From: Blepharisma stoltei
Lineage: Eukaryota; Ciliophora; Heterotrichea; Heterotrichida; Blepharismidae
Direction: 5' to 3'
Length of the DNA stretch: 64,000 nt
Assembly (NCBI GenBank): GCA_914767885.1
Contig: CAJZBQ010000035.1
Location: 434,001-498,000, forward strand
Shown here: positions 1-10,463 of the stretch, one piece after another
Layout: every line of letters starts with the position of its first letter
Position numbering within the stretch: position 1 is the stretch's first letter
Program-made: the position numbers and the translations under genes
Notes under the pieces: generated by a model
The model's database searches: none
What the model saw: only the letters and a program-made list of their open reading frames with translations
What the model was told of the DNA's origin: nothing

Positions 1-388
1 TCTCTTCCAGCCGCTTCGTCAGATTCACTCTCAGTATTCTCTGCAGCAATTCGCTCAATAGTCCGTTTAGAAGTCCCCAAGATTGTCGCAAGTTCTTCGT
101 TTTTAAAAAGAAACCTACGTCAATGATCCTCTTGACTATGCTCTCTCCATCATTCCATTTTCTTAGGAGGAGGCGATAGTCCATGGTCCACAAGCTTCCG
201 CCTGAGCTCTAAAGTGTGCTCTTCAGGATTGAACTTGTTGGTGTAGTGCCTGATCGTCGTCAGGCTCATGTCCTTGCCACAAGCAGCAAGACGCTCTTGG
301 ATCTGCTTTGCATTGAGCCTCTCTCCATAGGCCTTTGAATCATTGCCGGGATTTTTATCGGCTGGTCCTCAATTTCGCGCAACTCCAT
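1..388 (-). pseudogene. HTH-like DNA-binding protein fragment, frameshifted, runs off the window
   Basis: Read on the minus strand from the ATG at 388. The first 12 codons begin MELREIEDQPIK. A one-base shift at a run of A (about 343-355) leads into a second frame that stays open to base 1. That frame reads GERLNAKQIQERLAACGKDM followed by SLTTIRHYTNKF, then KKMEWWREHSQEDHWRRF and NEELATILGTSKRTIERIAAE. The two helix-rich blocks, the second ending in TSKRTIERIA, look like helix-turn-helix units of transposases or DNA-binding regulators; this is inference from pattern, not a recognised family. TGA is used as Trp (MEWWREHS and DHWRR each contain one). G+C content is higher than in neighbouring genes, which fits a mobile-element origin. 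The frameshift may be decay or a homopolymer error. Confidence 0.45.
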
Positions 389-617
389 TAATTAATATGG
401 AAGACTAGAAATTAAGCTATCAAATAAGGAAATAGGCATGAAGATAGGGGAATAAGAATGGTGAATGGCAAGTGGTGAGGCTTAAGCAATGGGAGCAGGT
501 AATGGGAAGCAAGCTGTGGGGATTGAGGAATGGGAGCAAGGATTTTGAAGGAAGAAATGATGAAATTTCACTAACTGATCCCTTGACGAATTTTAATTTT
601 TAGGAATTTATAGAGAG
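389..617. other. Intergenic, AT-rich with purine-rich stretch
   Basis: No reading frame of note. The stretch 430-560 repeats short GGGAATAAG/GGGAGCAAG-like words, a loose purine-rich array. No gene is supported. Confidence 0.4.
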
Positions 618-762
618 AAAAAAAAACTAGAAAATGCGACAAGCGAGGTCCTGAACAGATTTTTTTTTGGCTTTAAAAAAACTAGAAAATGCGACAAATG
701 AGGTCCTGAAAAAATTTTTTTTTCTCTTATAAAAAAAAAAACTAGAAAATGCGACAAACGAG
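618..762. repeat. Three-copy tandem repeat, unit about 55-58 bp
   Basis: The word AACTAGAAAATGCGACAA occurs three times at about 55-58 bp spacing, each followed by an (A/G)CGAGG or ATGAGG tail and a poly-T or poly-G run. The last copy runs into a stretch of ten or more G. Function unknown. Confidence 0.75.
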
Positions 763-779
763 GGGGGGGGGGTACTATA

Positions 780-1760
780 CTATACATCTGCAGTCCAGCA
801 ACAATCTTCTATTACTCCTTATATCAACGATTTCTCTTTAAAATCAGGACAAGTTTTGGAGGCAACACAACTAACTTTTACAGCCCAAATTTTTACGACT
901 TCACAGCAGCTTTTCAAGCAGAAATCTTAATTGATGAGGCAGCCTACCTAGTTACATATGCTATAATGCGCAAATCAGGTGTATAGCTCGGGTAAGATCG
1001 AATTATATCCCGTCTTCTTTCGCAATAACCATTTCTGGAGTTGGGTTTGCTATTAATCATGGAATGACTTATATGTATACAGAAATGTGGAGTGGCCATA
1101 CTGCATGGGAGAAGGAGCTATTCAGGACTTCTATAACTGACGAAGAGCTACAGAGCCTTAAGACCAAAATTACTTAACTGAATAGTAGCGGTGCTTTACA
1201 TTCACAAAATCTAGGAATGACTGTGATGGCAGCCACTTCGAAAACCTCAATAATCTCTTCTTTCAAACAGATAAAAGGTCTAGTAGCAATAGCGGAAGCT
1301 CAGGAGATGGTAGAAATATAATTCTGAAGGATACACTAGAGAAAATTGAGAAAGCACTGATAATGGAGAAGTTTATAACCCTGGAGTAAATATTATATTC
1401 GAAGGACACTTAAATGAAGCTGTGAGTGACTTTTTGGTAAGACTGATATTATTAGTGATGGTAACTGGTTCAGTTCTTGCTCATACGCTTAGCAGGAGAA
1501 AGCGGTTTTCGTTAGAAGAACCAAGGTTCGTCCTATTTTAAAAGAAGTAGATGAGCACAATACAATATCTTTTGAGTCTCCTAAGAAGTGCGCTTTTGAG
1601 CTTGAAGAAGACTCTGCAATTTCCATCAAATTTTCACAAAGGATGAGTAAAATAAAGAAGTTGATGCAGATAATCCAAAGTGATGGAAGATATAGCCCCT
1701 GCTCATCATCTTCATCATGCGTCTGTTGTAGAAGTTTAGTCTTAAGCAGACTTAAATAAT
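780..1760 (+). pseudogene. Membrane protein gene with several one-base frameshifts
   Basis: Coding-like sequence passes between frames at least four times, so no single intact ORF exists. Readable blocks are an N-terminal segment (SITPYINDFSLKSGQVLEAT), a middle block (ITISGVGFAINHGMTYMYTE), a Ser/Gly linker (RSSSNSGSSGDG), a block ending in one strongly hydrophobic segment (LVRLILLVMVTGSVLAHTL) and a charged cytosolic tail ending CVCCRSLVLSRLK then TAA. The order suggests a single-pass membrane protein with an outer domain and a short tail. I do not recognise the outer domain. No 15/16-nt intron or TA-bounded excision repairs the shifts. It is either a decayed gene or a low-accuracy stretch of sequence. 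Confidence 0.45.
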
Positions 1761-1888
1761 AAAAACCTTTATTATTTAATTATGAGTAAATAGAATAATA
1801 TAAAATTTTGCAAATTTTCTAGGATGGCACAATTACTGCGATATTTAAAATATGTGACAAAGCTTATTTAATGTAAGTTCTTAAAGAA

Positions 1889-3430
1889 TTATAATATGTT
1901 TTCAAGATGTTTTGTCGCCAAATCAAATTTAAAGACCTTGAAATTCTTATTTCCTCCTGTAATAAACCAAATGTTTCCATCATAAAATTTCACTTGTGAA
2001 ACTGAGCCTCATTCAAGCTCATTATTTCTAATGCGAGTATAAGCATATTCATTTTCAAGCTCGCTTTCAAAAATTCCTCCTCTTTCCAAAAAGTAGACCC
2101 TTGAGCCTGCTTTGAATAGCACCCTAGGTGTAAATGTTTCAACTTTCACAGCATCTATTTTTGAATAACTTTGTATTTTTACATCATATTTATATATACT
2201 TTATTATATAAATATATGATAATGTATAAATGCTGCTAATTTTAAGCATGATTGATTTAAAAACTTTATTTGCCTATGTCCTACCCCACAAATCAGTATT
2301 GAATCTTTAAAAACTGTGCAGGCACACATTGTGCTGGGATCTGGAAGACTGGGAACATGAAATCTTAGACTTATATTACAATTTAGATCACTTATAGACT
2401 CTCAAGACCACAAGGTTTTATTTTTCCTAGGTGCTTACCCTGATTTTAGATATGGCCTGTTATTTTTAGAGCCAAGAAGTCTTGGGAATACTAGCGACTT
2501 AGAACGTTGCCTCACTTTATACGACTTTCCACTGCCTGTTCGACCTCAAGTCCTACCTTTATCTAGCAATGAAAAGAGGTAAGCACGATGCCTATAGGAT
2601 GCGAAGTAAAAAAATTGTTAGCTATTTCTTCCCTATCAGGCAGGAGTGCACATGCAAAAGTTTAATCCTTAATAATAAAAGTGGGTAAGTGAAAGAAAAT
2701 TTACGGAGCGAATTCTTCTCATCATGAAGCCACTTTATTATTATGCGAACATAAAATCAGATTTTTTTTTCTAAGTCGAATCTTCATGCTTCATCAAAAA
2801 TTTGATGATTGGTGGCTCCACCAAAAAGATAGACAGAGTTCCTATAATAAGCCCCTCCTGGATACTGTATGTCTAAAACTTTGGGCACCTCTATTTTAGT
2901 TTTTAAATGGAGATCCAGGATGCAAGGAATCCCTACACAATAATTTGGATTTCCAGAGGAGTAAATAAATAGCTGAGAATTTGGAAGAGAAACAATACAA
3001 GCTCCAAGCAGGAAGCTCTCTGAAGGCAGGCATTGGGATTTTTGGGTTTGCAAGTCATAAATTTGTAGACCAAGCCCGTCAGCTGTTTTAAAGCAAATAG
3101 ATAGAGTTCTCGAGCCAACTACAGACTGCTTCATAAAACTCTTGTAATTTTGAGCGAGACTAGTGAATTCTTTGGTATAGTTTGAATAAATATCATTGAA
3201 TTCAGTGTCAGTGTCAACTTGCAATAAAATCTCAAAAGTTTCTTTGAATTGTTTGGTAGATGCACGAAGGAGTTTGTATTCGTCTATAATTTCACATCGA
3301 ATTTTATCAATTTTCTCTTCATCTTCAGACAAATCAAATAGAGATACGAAATCTTTAATCTCTTGGTCTATCTTTGGAATTATTATCCTAGCAGTATTAA
3401 TTTTCTCCACAAAAATTCTTATATCAGGTG
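1889..3430 (-). CDS. Kelch-like protein with N-terminal helical region, interrupted by two inferred IESs
   Basis: From about 3410 the protein has a roughly 90-residue helical N-terminus, then Kelch-type repeats (SLPNSQLFIYSSG, YYRNSVYLFGGA, WRFDL, CTVFKDSILICG) and ends KHLENIL before TAA at 1889-1891. Two stretches break it. Removing 2197-2268 (72 bp) and one of the two TA-bounded copies across 2384-2772 (388 bp) restores the frame over the whole 3' half. Residue spacing then matches the intact paralogue at 31704-32831: ICG-VGHRQI-YKYD aligns with ICG-FFFKKL-YKFD. No in-frame ATG was found; the open frame runs upstream to a TAA near 3433, so the 5' end may lie across another insertion. Likely a protein-binding beta-propeller; partner unknown. 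Confidence 0.6.
2197..2268. mobile_element. Candidate 72-bp TA-bounded IES in Kelch gene
   Basis: Flanked by TA at 2195-2196 and 2267-2268. Removal joins CAA-A to TATATAAATATG and gives RQIYKYDVKI, matching the paralogue spacing. The TATATA context makes the exact boundary ambiguous by 2 bp steps, but only this choice keeps the frame without a stop. Confidence 0.6.
2385..2772. mobile_element. Candidate 388-bp TA-bounded IES in Kelch gene
   Basis: TA at 2384-2385 and 2772-2773. Excision joins RFDL to NCNISLRFHVPSLP, which aligns with FDLATNHWIRLTPIP of the paralogue. Without excision the gene has multiple stops. Inside, the minus-strand frame reads GRTGSGKS, a P-loop-like string (see findings). 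Confidence 0.5.
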
Positions 3431-3670
3431 TGCAGCCTTAGTCTCAATATAAACAGCAAGAAAAATTTGCTGATGAAAAGAATTGGCTTGGAGAATAGCC
3501 TTTTATTGTACCATAATGAGCTCTGTAACCAAAATGCCATTCTTCAAGCCGATTCCTACCAGCAGTAAATTTTTCTTACTGTTCGTGGTGAAGATAAGGA
3601 TGAATAGTTTCTTTTTCCTCTCTTCCATCATTATTGTCTAAATAGATCATCTCAGAAAATTTCAAAAAAG
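3431..3670 (-). pseudogene. Degenerate duplicate of the DOMON gene 3' end
   Basis: The minus strand reads FSEMIYLDNNDGREE, similar to LSDLYLDNNEDERQ at the end of the neighbouring DOMON gene. It is followed by an internal TAA and then EEWHFGYRAHYG. It looks like a broken tandem copy of the last part of that gene. No start codon is visible. Confidence 0.4.
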
Positions 3671-3812
3671 GAAAAATTCAATTATTTTGTTTCAAATTAT
3701 TAATAAATAAATAAATCTGAAAAAGGCTTTTATGCCTTTAAACGCAGAGATGAAAAAAATTATAATAGTGTATCATTATTAATCAGTCCATATTTAGTCT
3801 ATTTTAAGAAAA

Positions 3813-4872
3813 TTAATTATTGCCAGGGTTTCTAACCCTAAAATTTTCAGGTCCAAAAGGCGATCCTAATTGGTTTTTCCACTTCAAATCATTAGGATGC
3901 TTATTATACCAAGGCCCATAAGTTTGTCTTTCGTCTTCGTTATTATCAAGATACAAATCGCTGAGTACTAACTCCCCCCCCCCCCCTCCGTGAGCGAACA
4001 AAACCATTAGAAAAATCGCCATTTTTTGACCAAAAACCCACCCTCCGTGAGTGAACAAAAAATATTTTTAATAGAAAAAATTTTAATAGAAAAAAATTTT
4101 GATATATAAGTGATAATTAGTATAATGAAATCTAGAGCTAATTCTGTTTAATTTTAAACAAATTGCGTTTTTAAAACATAAATTTTGCAAATTAAATTAG
4201 TATTTGCTTCCCAATTTTTGCAAATTAGGATTTTTTTTAAATTTCGAAAAAAATATTTTTTATAAAATTTATATATAAATTGTTTTTTAAAAAAAAAAAT
4301 TAACCCCCCTCCGTGAGTGAACAAAATTTTTTTGTTCGCTCACGGAGGGGGGGGGGGAGGGAAAAATATTCAAGTCCCATATGTCGCATGCTGTGCTGTT
4401 CAATTGCTCCATCAATTACAGGTCCAAGTGCCCACTTAACCATATAAGGTTTATCTCTTACAAGTTCAACGTCGCACTTGTCTCCAGTAATAAGTTTTCT
4501 TTTCCAGCAGAAAATGACTGAATTTGGCTCGTATCTTCTCCAGGACTCAATATCGTTAGTGCAACCTTGGTCAACATCTTCAAGGGAAAACCCATTGATT
4601 TCTGCATATCGGTCAGTCATAAGGCCATCGCTCATTAGGCCAATGAAGTAGTCCGCGTGAAAATTATCCCTGGCCTCGCTTATATCTTGGATTGCAATTC
4701 CTGCCCAGCCAAAGGACGCTTCATAACGTTTGGGAATTCAAAGTTCAAATTCAACCTCGTTGTCAGATGGAAAATACCATTTGAGCTTCATATCAAATGA
4801 AAAGTACTCCACGCCCGAATCAAAGACCCAGGCTGAAGCAAAAGCTGCTGCTAGTATTATCCAACAATTCAT
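3813..4872 (-). CDS. Secreted DOMON-domain protein interrupted by a MITE
   Basis: Starts at ATG 4872 with a signal peptide (MNCWIILAAAFASAW). A DOMON-type beta-sandwich follows: VEFELWIPKRYEASFGWAGI, then HADYFIGLMSDG, then CDVELVRDKPYMVKWALGP. DOMON domains bind haem or sugars, often in secreted redox proteins; the family call rests on the pattern VxFxLxxP...GWxGIAI...D. The frame is broken by the element at 3972-4359. Removing exactly those 388 bp joins LEYFS to LVLSDLYLDNNEDE and gives 223 codons to TAA at 3813. The C-terminal tail is rich in charged residues. Several Trp codons are TGA. Substrate is unknown. Confidence 0.65.
3972..4359. mobile_element. MITE-like element (CCTCCGTGAG family) inside the DOMON gene
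   Basis: Begins CTCC after TAA at 3969-3971 and ends GGGGGAG. The left end has two direct copies of the terminal motif (around 3983 and 4039). The right end is a hairpin (CTCCGTGAGTGAAC with its reverse complement, about 4308-4347). The right-hand 3-bp duplication is not clean, unlike other copies. Excision restores the reading frame. Confidence 0.75.
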
Positions 4873-5134
4873 TTTTTATAAACCTATTGTTAGACTTATG
4901 CATATCTTTAACGGAAATTTTGGACCTAAAAATGAAGATATGGAATTAAGAGGGCTGATAGGTTGAATTGTAAAAATATCATGGGTTATTTTTATTCTGA
5001 ATTGTATCTTTAGCAAGTATAGTAAAAATCTAACAGTAAAATGATTCACGCATTTCTCTTTCAGTGCAATTACTTTTATTGATTTAGTGTTTAGATTTGC
5101 ATAGAAAACAGTCTTATATTAGCTGCAATAAAAT
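4873..5134. other. Divergent intergenic region
   Basis: About 260 bp of AT-rich DNA between the minus-strand DOMON gene and the plus-strand WD40 gene. It should hold both promoters; no recognisable motif is seen. Confidence 0.4.
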
Positions 5135-8100
5135 ATGTCCTTAAAGCAAGAAAAAAGGCAAGGTCTCTTAATAAAAGAATATAGATTTTTTAAGAAAATC
5201 CAAAATCCACGAAAAATAGATGAATATTTAGTGAAATGCATTTTGAAAGATGTAAGAAATCGGAAAAGCATCGACTTGATCAAAACTTCTTATATAAATA
5301 AGCTTGAAATATTTGACCTTCAAAATGTCTATCCCTTGTTTAACTATTTTTTAGATCAAAATTCCAAAGAAGACCTCTTACAAGTCATTTTTCTTTCAAG
5401 ATCCTCCACAGAAATTGATTTAGCATGCAGTAATGCTGCAACTGTACTTGCAAAAAGTGATTTTTCATTTAATAATATCAATTTAAGCAATGTGCGTATT
5501 CCAAAAGCTGATTTATCTCAGTGCTTACTTTTAAACGTGAATTTTGAAAACAGTAACTTAAATGAAGTTAAATTTTTGCAATCCCACATTATTAACGTGA
5601 ATTTTAAAAATTGTAACCTCAGCAATGCAAAATTTGGATATTTTATGAAAACTAGTTCGCCATCTGCTACAGGGCTTAGCTTCTCTCCTGATGAGAAACA
5701 AATTTACTATAAAAATAATTATAGCTTGATAGAATGGGACTTGAAAACTCAAGAAACAAAATATCAAGCTGACATCAATGATCTTATTTCATCACATATC
5801 ACTGCGATTTATAGCACTAACCTTAAACCATATTTTGTGAAAATTCATGGACAGTATATGGAATTTTGGAACCAGCATGATCAAAACTATTTATTTAAGA
5901 TAAACACAGCGAAAATTGTATTTTCGCCAAATTGAAAATATATTGCTGTTCTTGATAGTAAGTCATGGGTTCTAAGCTGAGATATAGATGTAAATAAGCA
6001 AACGCTTGGAGGAACCAAAGGCTTCATTTATAAGGGTTCCCAGCTGATTTTTTCTCCGTGCAGCAAATATTTAGCAATTATCAAAACAAGTGTAATTTAT
6101 ATAATTGAAACTGGTAATTGAAGCCTTGTTAAATCGATATGGGGAAAATTTTCAGTTAAAAAAGCTTTCGCAATTTCTTATTGTGGAGAATGAATTGCGT
6201 ATGGTGATACAAACTTATTGCAGCTGATAAATTTAACCACATCAGATAAAACAAGAATCTATCTAGCACACAAAAAACTCACTCCCACCCCTCCGTGAGT
6301 GAACAAAAAAATTTTGTTCACTCACAGAGGGGGGGGTTAATTTTTTTTTTAAAAAATTTTTTTTTCGAATTTTAAAAAAATCCCAATTTGCAAAAATTGG
6401 AAAGCAAATATTAATTTAATTTATAAAATTTTAAGTTTTAAAATGCAATCTGTTTTAAAATTAAACATAATTAGCTCGAGATTTCATTATAATAATTATA
6501 ACTTATATATAAAATTTTTTTTTTCCATAAAAAAATTCTTGTTCACTCACGGAGGGTGAGTTTTTGGGCAAAAAATAGCGATTTTTCTAATGGTTTTGTT
6601 CACTCACGGAGGGAGGGAATCAGAGGACTATCATTTTCTCCTTGCAACAGATTTTTAGCTTTCGGATCAAATGACAGTACTTAACTAAACTTAAAAGACT
6701 TAAAGTATTCCATATTTGATGTCTCTGCTTGCTTGCTATCACCAGATTCTGCTTGCCCGTGGAATTCTTTGCCTGAACCCTATCTCAGCAGTGGCCTACT
6801 CCTGGGCCCTAGAGCTTGCACCGATATCCAGAGTCTCTTATGGCTTAGAAAGATTCCTTTTATTCCATGCCATTCGAATTTTATGAAGGCAAAGGCTAGC
6901 CCGATGCCTCTTGTTGGCCATCTTGAATGTGAACTGGCAGGGAAAAACCCGTGGCCCAAAGTCATCCGGATAACAAATAACTGGACTGGAGCCACAACTA
7001 ACTGACAACCAGGTTTCCACCCCATACTGCAGCTCAAGGTATACTAAGAGTCATAATTAAAAGAGCTTGAAACTCGATTTAGGCTATAGAGCGACTTTGG
7101 TGCTCAAAGTGATGGTAGTCGCCAAGCATATTTTTTTTTGGCTACCACCATATTAATTATATGATAGTACAGGGTATATCATGGAATTAAAAAGTCAGAA
7201 AATTTCTCAGATTTTTACTGGGTTTGAGAATAACGTGACTTCAGTGTTATTTTCACCATCATAATTAAAATATGGCGTCTTCGTCTGGGTGTGGCCTCCG
7301 GCCACACATACTCGACTCATATTTTAATTATATCCGGCAAGGTTTTGCCATTCCGGAAATGAGCAACAATGCCATGGTAAGCAATTCTGCAGTGCAGAGC
7401 CTGGCCCATGCTCAACCACCAGAATGGATTTTCTCCCCGAGAGAAAAGGAGTCTCAGGTTTGGAAAGGGTAAGCCCAGCAGAGTCTACAGGCAATGCCTA
7501 GACCATTCGGGCACCTACCTAGCGTGAAACTGGGCGTTACGTCCCAGGACTTGAAGATTTTCCTTTTTTGCCGAAAGGTGACCAGAAATTCCATTTTTTG
7601 GAATTTCTCGAGAGCCAACTCTCGTCAACTCAAGCAGCAGCCGCAGAAGCCCATAGCCCGCCCACTCAACACTAAGCCACGGCTCACGCGCGTGGGAAGG
7701 AGTAGGTGTATGTCCTGGTGACTGGTTTATATGGCCAGTTTGGACTATACCGCAAAGCAGGTGAACCCTAATACTGGGTCCTTGGTGACTGCGTCAACAC
7801 TACGGCGGACGCCTGTAAATTTAAGTTAAGTTAAGTTATTTTCACCATCAAGTAAATATATTTCTTGAAATGATTCTAATTGTAATATCAGAATCTATGA
7901 ATTTTTCCCTAATATTTTTAAAAACGACTATAATCGTCATTATCAAATTCATATAGCCAAAATATCTCCTAAAGGATCCTATCTCTTTACTTCAAGCCCA
8001 GACAAATCCATCTTGTGAGACTTAACAACTTTTGCTCCAAAGCAAATAAAGCAAATATCAGTCAGTGGTTCATATGATGAGTATGTATTTTCTCCGTTTG

Positions 8101-9353
8101 AAACTTATTTCGCTTTTGGGATTTTTGGTGGTGTCCATATTTATAATATAAAGCTTGATGTCCTAATTGTGCACAAATCAAAAAACTATGAGTGAAATTA
8201 CTTTACATTTTCTAAGCATGAGGATAGTTTGATTACTTTTGATAGGCGTTTTTACGAATATTATAGCTTTCCTGGTTTTGAAATTTTAAGAAAAATTGAT
8301 ACTCAGGAATTATTATTAAAATTATCTGATGGGATGATACCTGTCCTAAATCTAGTTACAAAGTCATGAGATATTGAGGTAGGAGTGGTACCCCAGAGTT
8401 AATGCAGAAAAGGTAATTTCTAATCCACGGCTAGACTCACAAAGTTATAAAGGATTACCCAAGAGCATTTAGGGCATCTTCTAGATAAATAAGGACATTG
8501 ACCAGATCAATATAAAAATCTGAGTTCATTCTTTAGTATACAGCTGACCAGAAATTCGATTTTTAGCATTTTATAAACCAATATATCTAGTATCTGAAGG
8601 GCACACAAACTTCTAAATTCTTGGAGCTAGTGAAGTTCTTATCAGAAGGAATAACAGGTAAACCCTCTCTAGGATTGATCAGCAGACTTCAGAGTAATAA
8701 GGAAGGGAGCAAGGGTTTATAGATTGACAGCTAGCTTCTCAGAAATCTAATCTAATTCTTTTGATACTCATGAGGTAACTGGGCTGAACCCTTGTGGCTT
8801 ATTTAAATCACCTTAAAGAACCAGAGAAACACATTAAAACCTTAAGTAATCTAAGTTCTAAGATACTCATGAGGTAAACGTAATTTCTCATAATTTTTCT
8901 GACTGTGGGAGGTATCATTTGTGGAGCACAAAATTTAATATTCATATATGGGACTTAGAAAAAGGCCACTTGATTAAAAGAATGGAATCAAAAAAATATT
9001 GAAATTATAGATTTACTTTTACGCCTCTTTTAAAGCAAGTTGCTTCTTTTGATTCCAAAGAAGAAGTTTTTATTAGGATCTGAAATATAAAAATTGGAGG
9101 AGATACTTCTTTGAAGATTCCAGGAGTAGAAGCACTATGTTGTCGTTTTACTTCTGAAGAAAATTTGATTGTAGGAGGATATAAAAATGGGGTGATTAAT
9201 GTATGGGATATAAAAGCGCAGACTGTAATAGAAAAGATTAGGACTTTATTTTTAAGAGATATTAGTTGAGTTGAAGCTACTAAGTGTCATATTTTGGTAA
9301 AAGAAAAAAAGAATATTCAAATTTATAAATCGAACCAACTGGGCTACAAGTAA
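5135..9353 (+). CDS. Pentapeptide-like plus WD40 repeat protein, copy 1, carrying four insertions
   Basis: Starts MSLKQEKRQG at 5135. N-terminal helical region, then a short pentapeptide-like solenoid (residues about 115-170: IPKADLSQCLL, NSNLNEVKFL, NCNLSNAKFG), then WD40-type blades (SWDIDV, SILWDLTTF, IHIWDLEKG, INVWDIKAQ), ending QLGYK before TAA at 9351. Subtracting 6282-6622, 6681-7170, 7262-7850 and 8380-8874 leaves exactly 768 codons. Each join matches the second copy at 10464-13293, for example LRGLSFSPCN/IQALSFSPCG and SVLFSPSSKYISW/SVLFSTSSKYISW. Many Trp codons are TGA. Probably a cytoplasmic scaffold; partner unknown. Intact only if all four insertions are removed during somatic development. 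Confidence 0.8.
6282..6622. mobile_element. MITE-like element with TCA duplication in WD40 copy 1
   Basis: TCA precedes the left end (6279-6281) and TCA follows the right end (6620-6622). The left terminus is a hairpin of CTCCGTGAGTGAAC and its reverse complement. The right terminus has two direct copies of the reverse complement about 55 bp apart. Removing element plus one TCA gives HKKLRGLSFSPC, the same length as the paralogue. This copy shows the target need not be TA. Confidence 0.8.
6681..7170 (-). mobile_element. Retroposon-like element (family D) with 10-bp duplication
   Basis: Flanked by ATGACAGTAC (6671-6680) and ATGATAGTAC (7161-7170). On the minus strand it starts AATTAATATGGTGGTAGCC, forms a 5' hairpin (GGTGGTAGCC with GGCGACTACC) and ends in an AAGTTTAGTTAAG-like tail. 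Removal gives SNDSTGYIMELKSQ, aligned with SNEGAGYIMCLENQ of the paralogue. No reverse transcriptase is encoded, so it is non-autonomous. Confidence 0.75.
7262..7850 (+). mobile_element. Retroposon-like element (family A, copy 1) with perfect 16-bp duplication
   Basis: GTTATTTTCACCATCA occurs at 7246-7261 and again at 7835-7850, 16 of 16 identical. The insert (7262-7834) starts with a strong hairpin (arms 7262-7274 and 7318-7330; inner arms 7289-7296 and 7300-7307) and ends TTTAAGTTAAGTTAA, a short-repeat 3' tail. It matches the element at 17958-18491 in reverse orientation. G+C-richer than the host gene. No protein is evident. Confidence 0.9.
8380..8874. mobile_element. 495-bp TA-bounded insertion in WD40 copy 1
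   Basis: GAGGTA occurs at both junctions (8376-8381 and 8871-8876). Removal between the TAs gives SWDIEVNVISHNFSDCGRYH in frame. The word GATACTCATGAGGTA occurs twice near the right end (about 8763 and 8862), suggesting a further roughly 100-bp insertion or duplication within the element. No coding content is seen. Confidence 0.7.
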
Positions 9354-10463
9354 AACTTTAAGAGTAAGATTAAATAGTAATTTTTAAAGCAACCAAAATT
9401 ATTGGAAATAATTAGTTCAGGAGGGGATTAAGGAAGAATTTCGATCTTTACTTGATGAAAATAGACAGTTAATGGCTTAATTATAATAAAAGAAAAGGAT
9501 AATAATGAAATTTTCAAATCAAATCAATTGGGTTAATAAGTAATAATTATTTTCCGAGTAAAATCCTCAAATATTAAATAATTAATCTCAATATTCTAAT
9601 TTCATTAAATCTACTTATAAGAAAAGGAAAATTAACTTTTAATTATTATTAATTTAGCTCATACCCCTATATAGATTTCTTTATCGAACAAAAATACAGA
9701 TTCTCTCAAAGAGATGAGCTCAATCTTTATGCAAGGAAGTATTAAAAAGTGACATGTCAAAAAATGGTGAACAATACGCAAAGCAAACTCAGTTGTTTTT
9801 ACAAATTTTTATATGAATATTGCATCGTCCACAACCATAATTAATCTATTCCAATCTAACTTTTGACTCTTTCTCTTCCCATGTCTGCTAAGATAGTTGG
9901 GGCTGATCTACCGAAATCTAAGTAACTCAAAGAATTATAAGCATTATTTTGTAATGTATTAAAAAGATTTGAAGGAATCATTTGGATCTTATCCATATCC
10001 TATTCTCAAGCCGGCCGGCAGGAAAGTCGCTGCGGTTTTTTTTTTTTTTTTAGGTGGCCTAAAAGCTGCCGTCATTAATTTTGAATCGCTTCGACAAAGG
10101 CGATTTTGCGATTTTTTTGGTTGCGATTTTTTTTGGGTGTTGGTGTTGGTGTTGGTGCTGCTTTTGGTGCTGCTTTTGGTGCAGCTTTTTGGTGCTGCTT
10201 TTGGTGCTGCTTTGGTGCAGCTTTTTGGTGCTGCTTTTGGTGCTGCTTTTGGTGCTGCTTTTGGTGCTGCTTTAGTGTAGGGTAATATAACAATTTTTCT
10301 TTTTCTATTCTCAAGCTTCATACCATGCACTGTTTTAACGGCACAATAGCAGTAGTGTATAGACTCAAATTCTTCTAATATGATCATAAAGAAATTCTTT
10401 GTTTCATTAGAAAAACATTATTTTGTTCAAACATCTTGATATTTCATATTGATTATATTGGTA
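9354..10463. other. Intergenic region with simple repeat
   Basis: About 1.1 kb between the WD40 paralogues. AT-rich apart from a G+C-richer stretch at 10005-10290 that holds the repeat listed separately. A minus-strand open frame here encodes only KAAPKAAPK-type repeats and is not called as a gene. Confidence 0.5.
10137..10275. repeat. GGTGCTGCTTTT short tandem repeat
   Basis: A 12-bp unit (TTGGTGCTGCTT with small variants) repeats about nine times, starting from a shorter TTGGTG repeat. The period is a multiple of three, so all frames stay open. This explains the long repetitive ORFs on both strands. Confidence 0.85.

Noticed and set aside
7272-7721. Plus-strand ORFs in the family A element
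   Set aside because: The second copy at 17958-18491 does not keep them open, so they are not conserved coding sequence.
9989-10387. Minus-strand frame of about 130 codons with KAAPKAAPK repeats
   Set aside because: The frame is open because of a 12-bp tandem repeat; both strands and several frames are open there, and no conserved flanking sequence or start context supports a gene.
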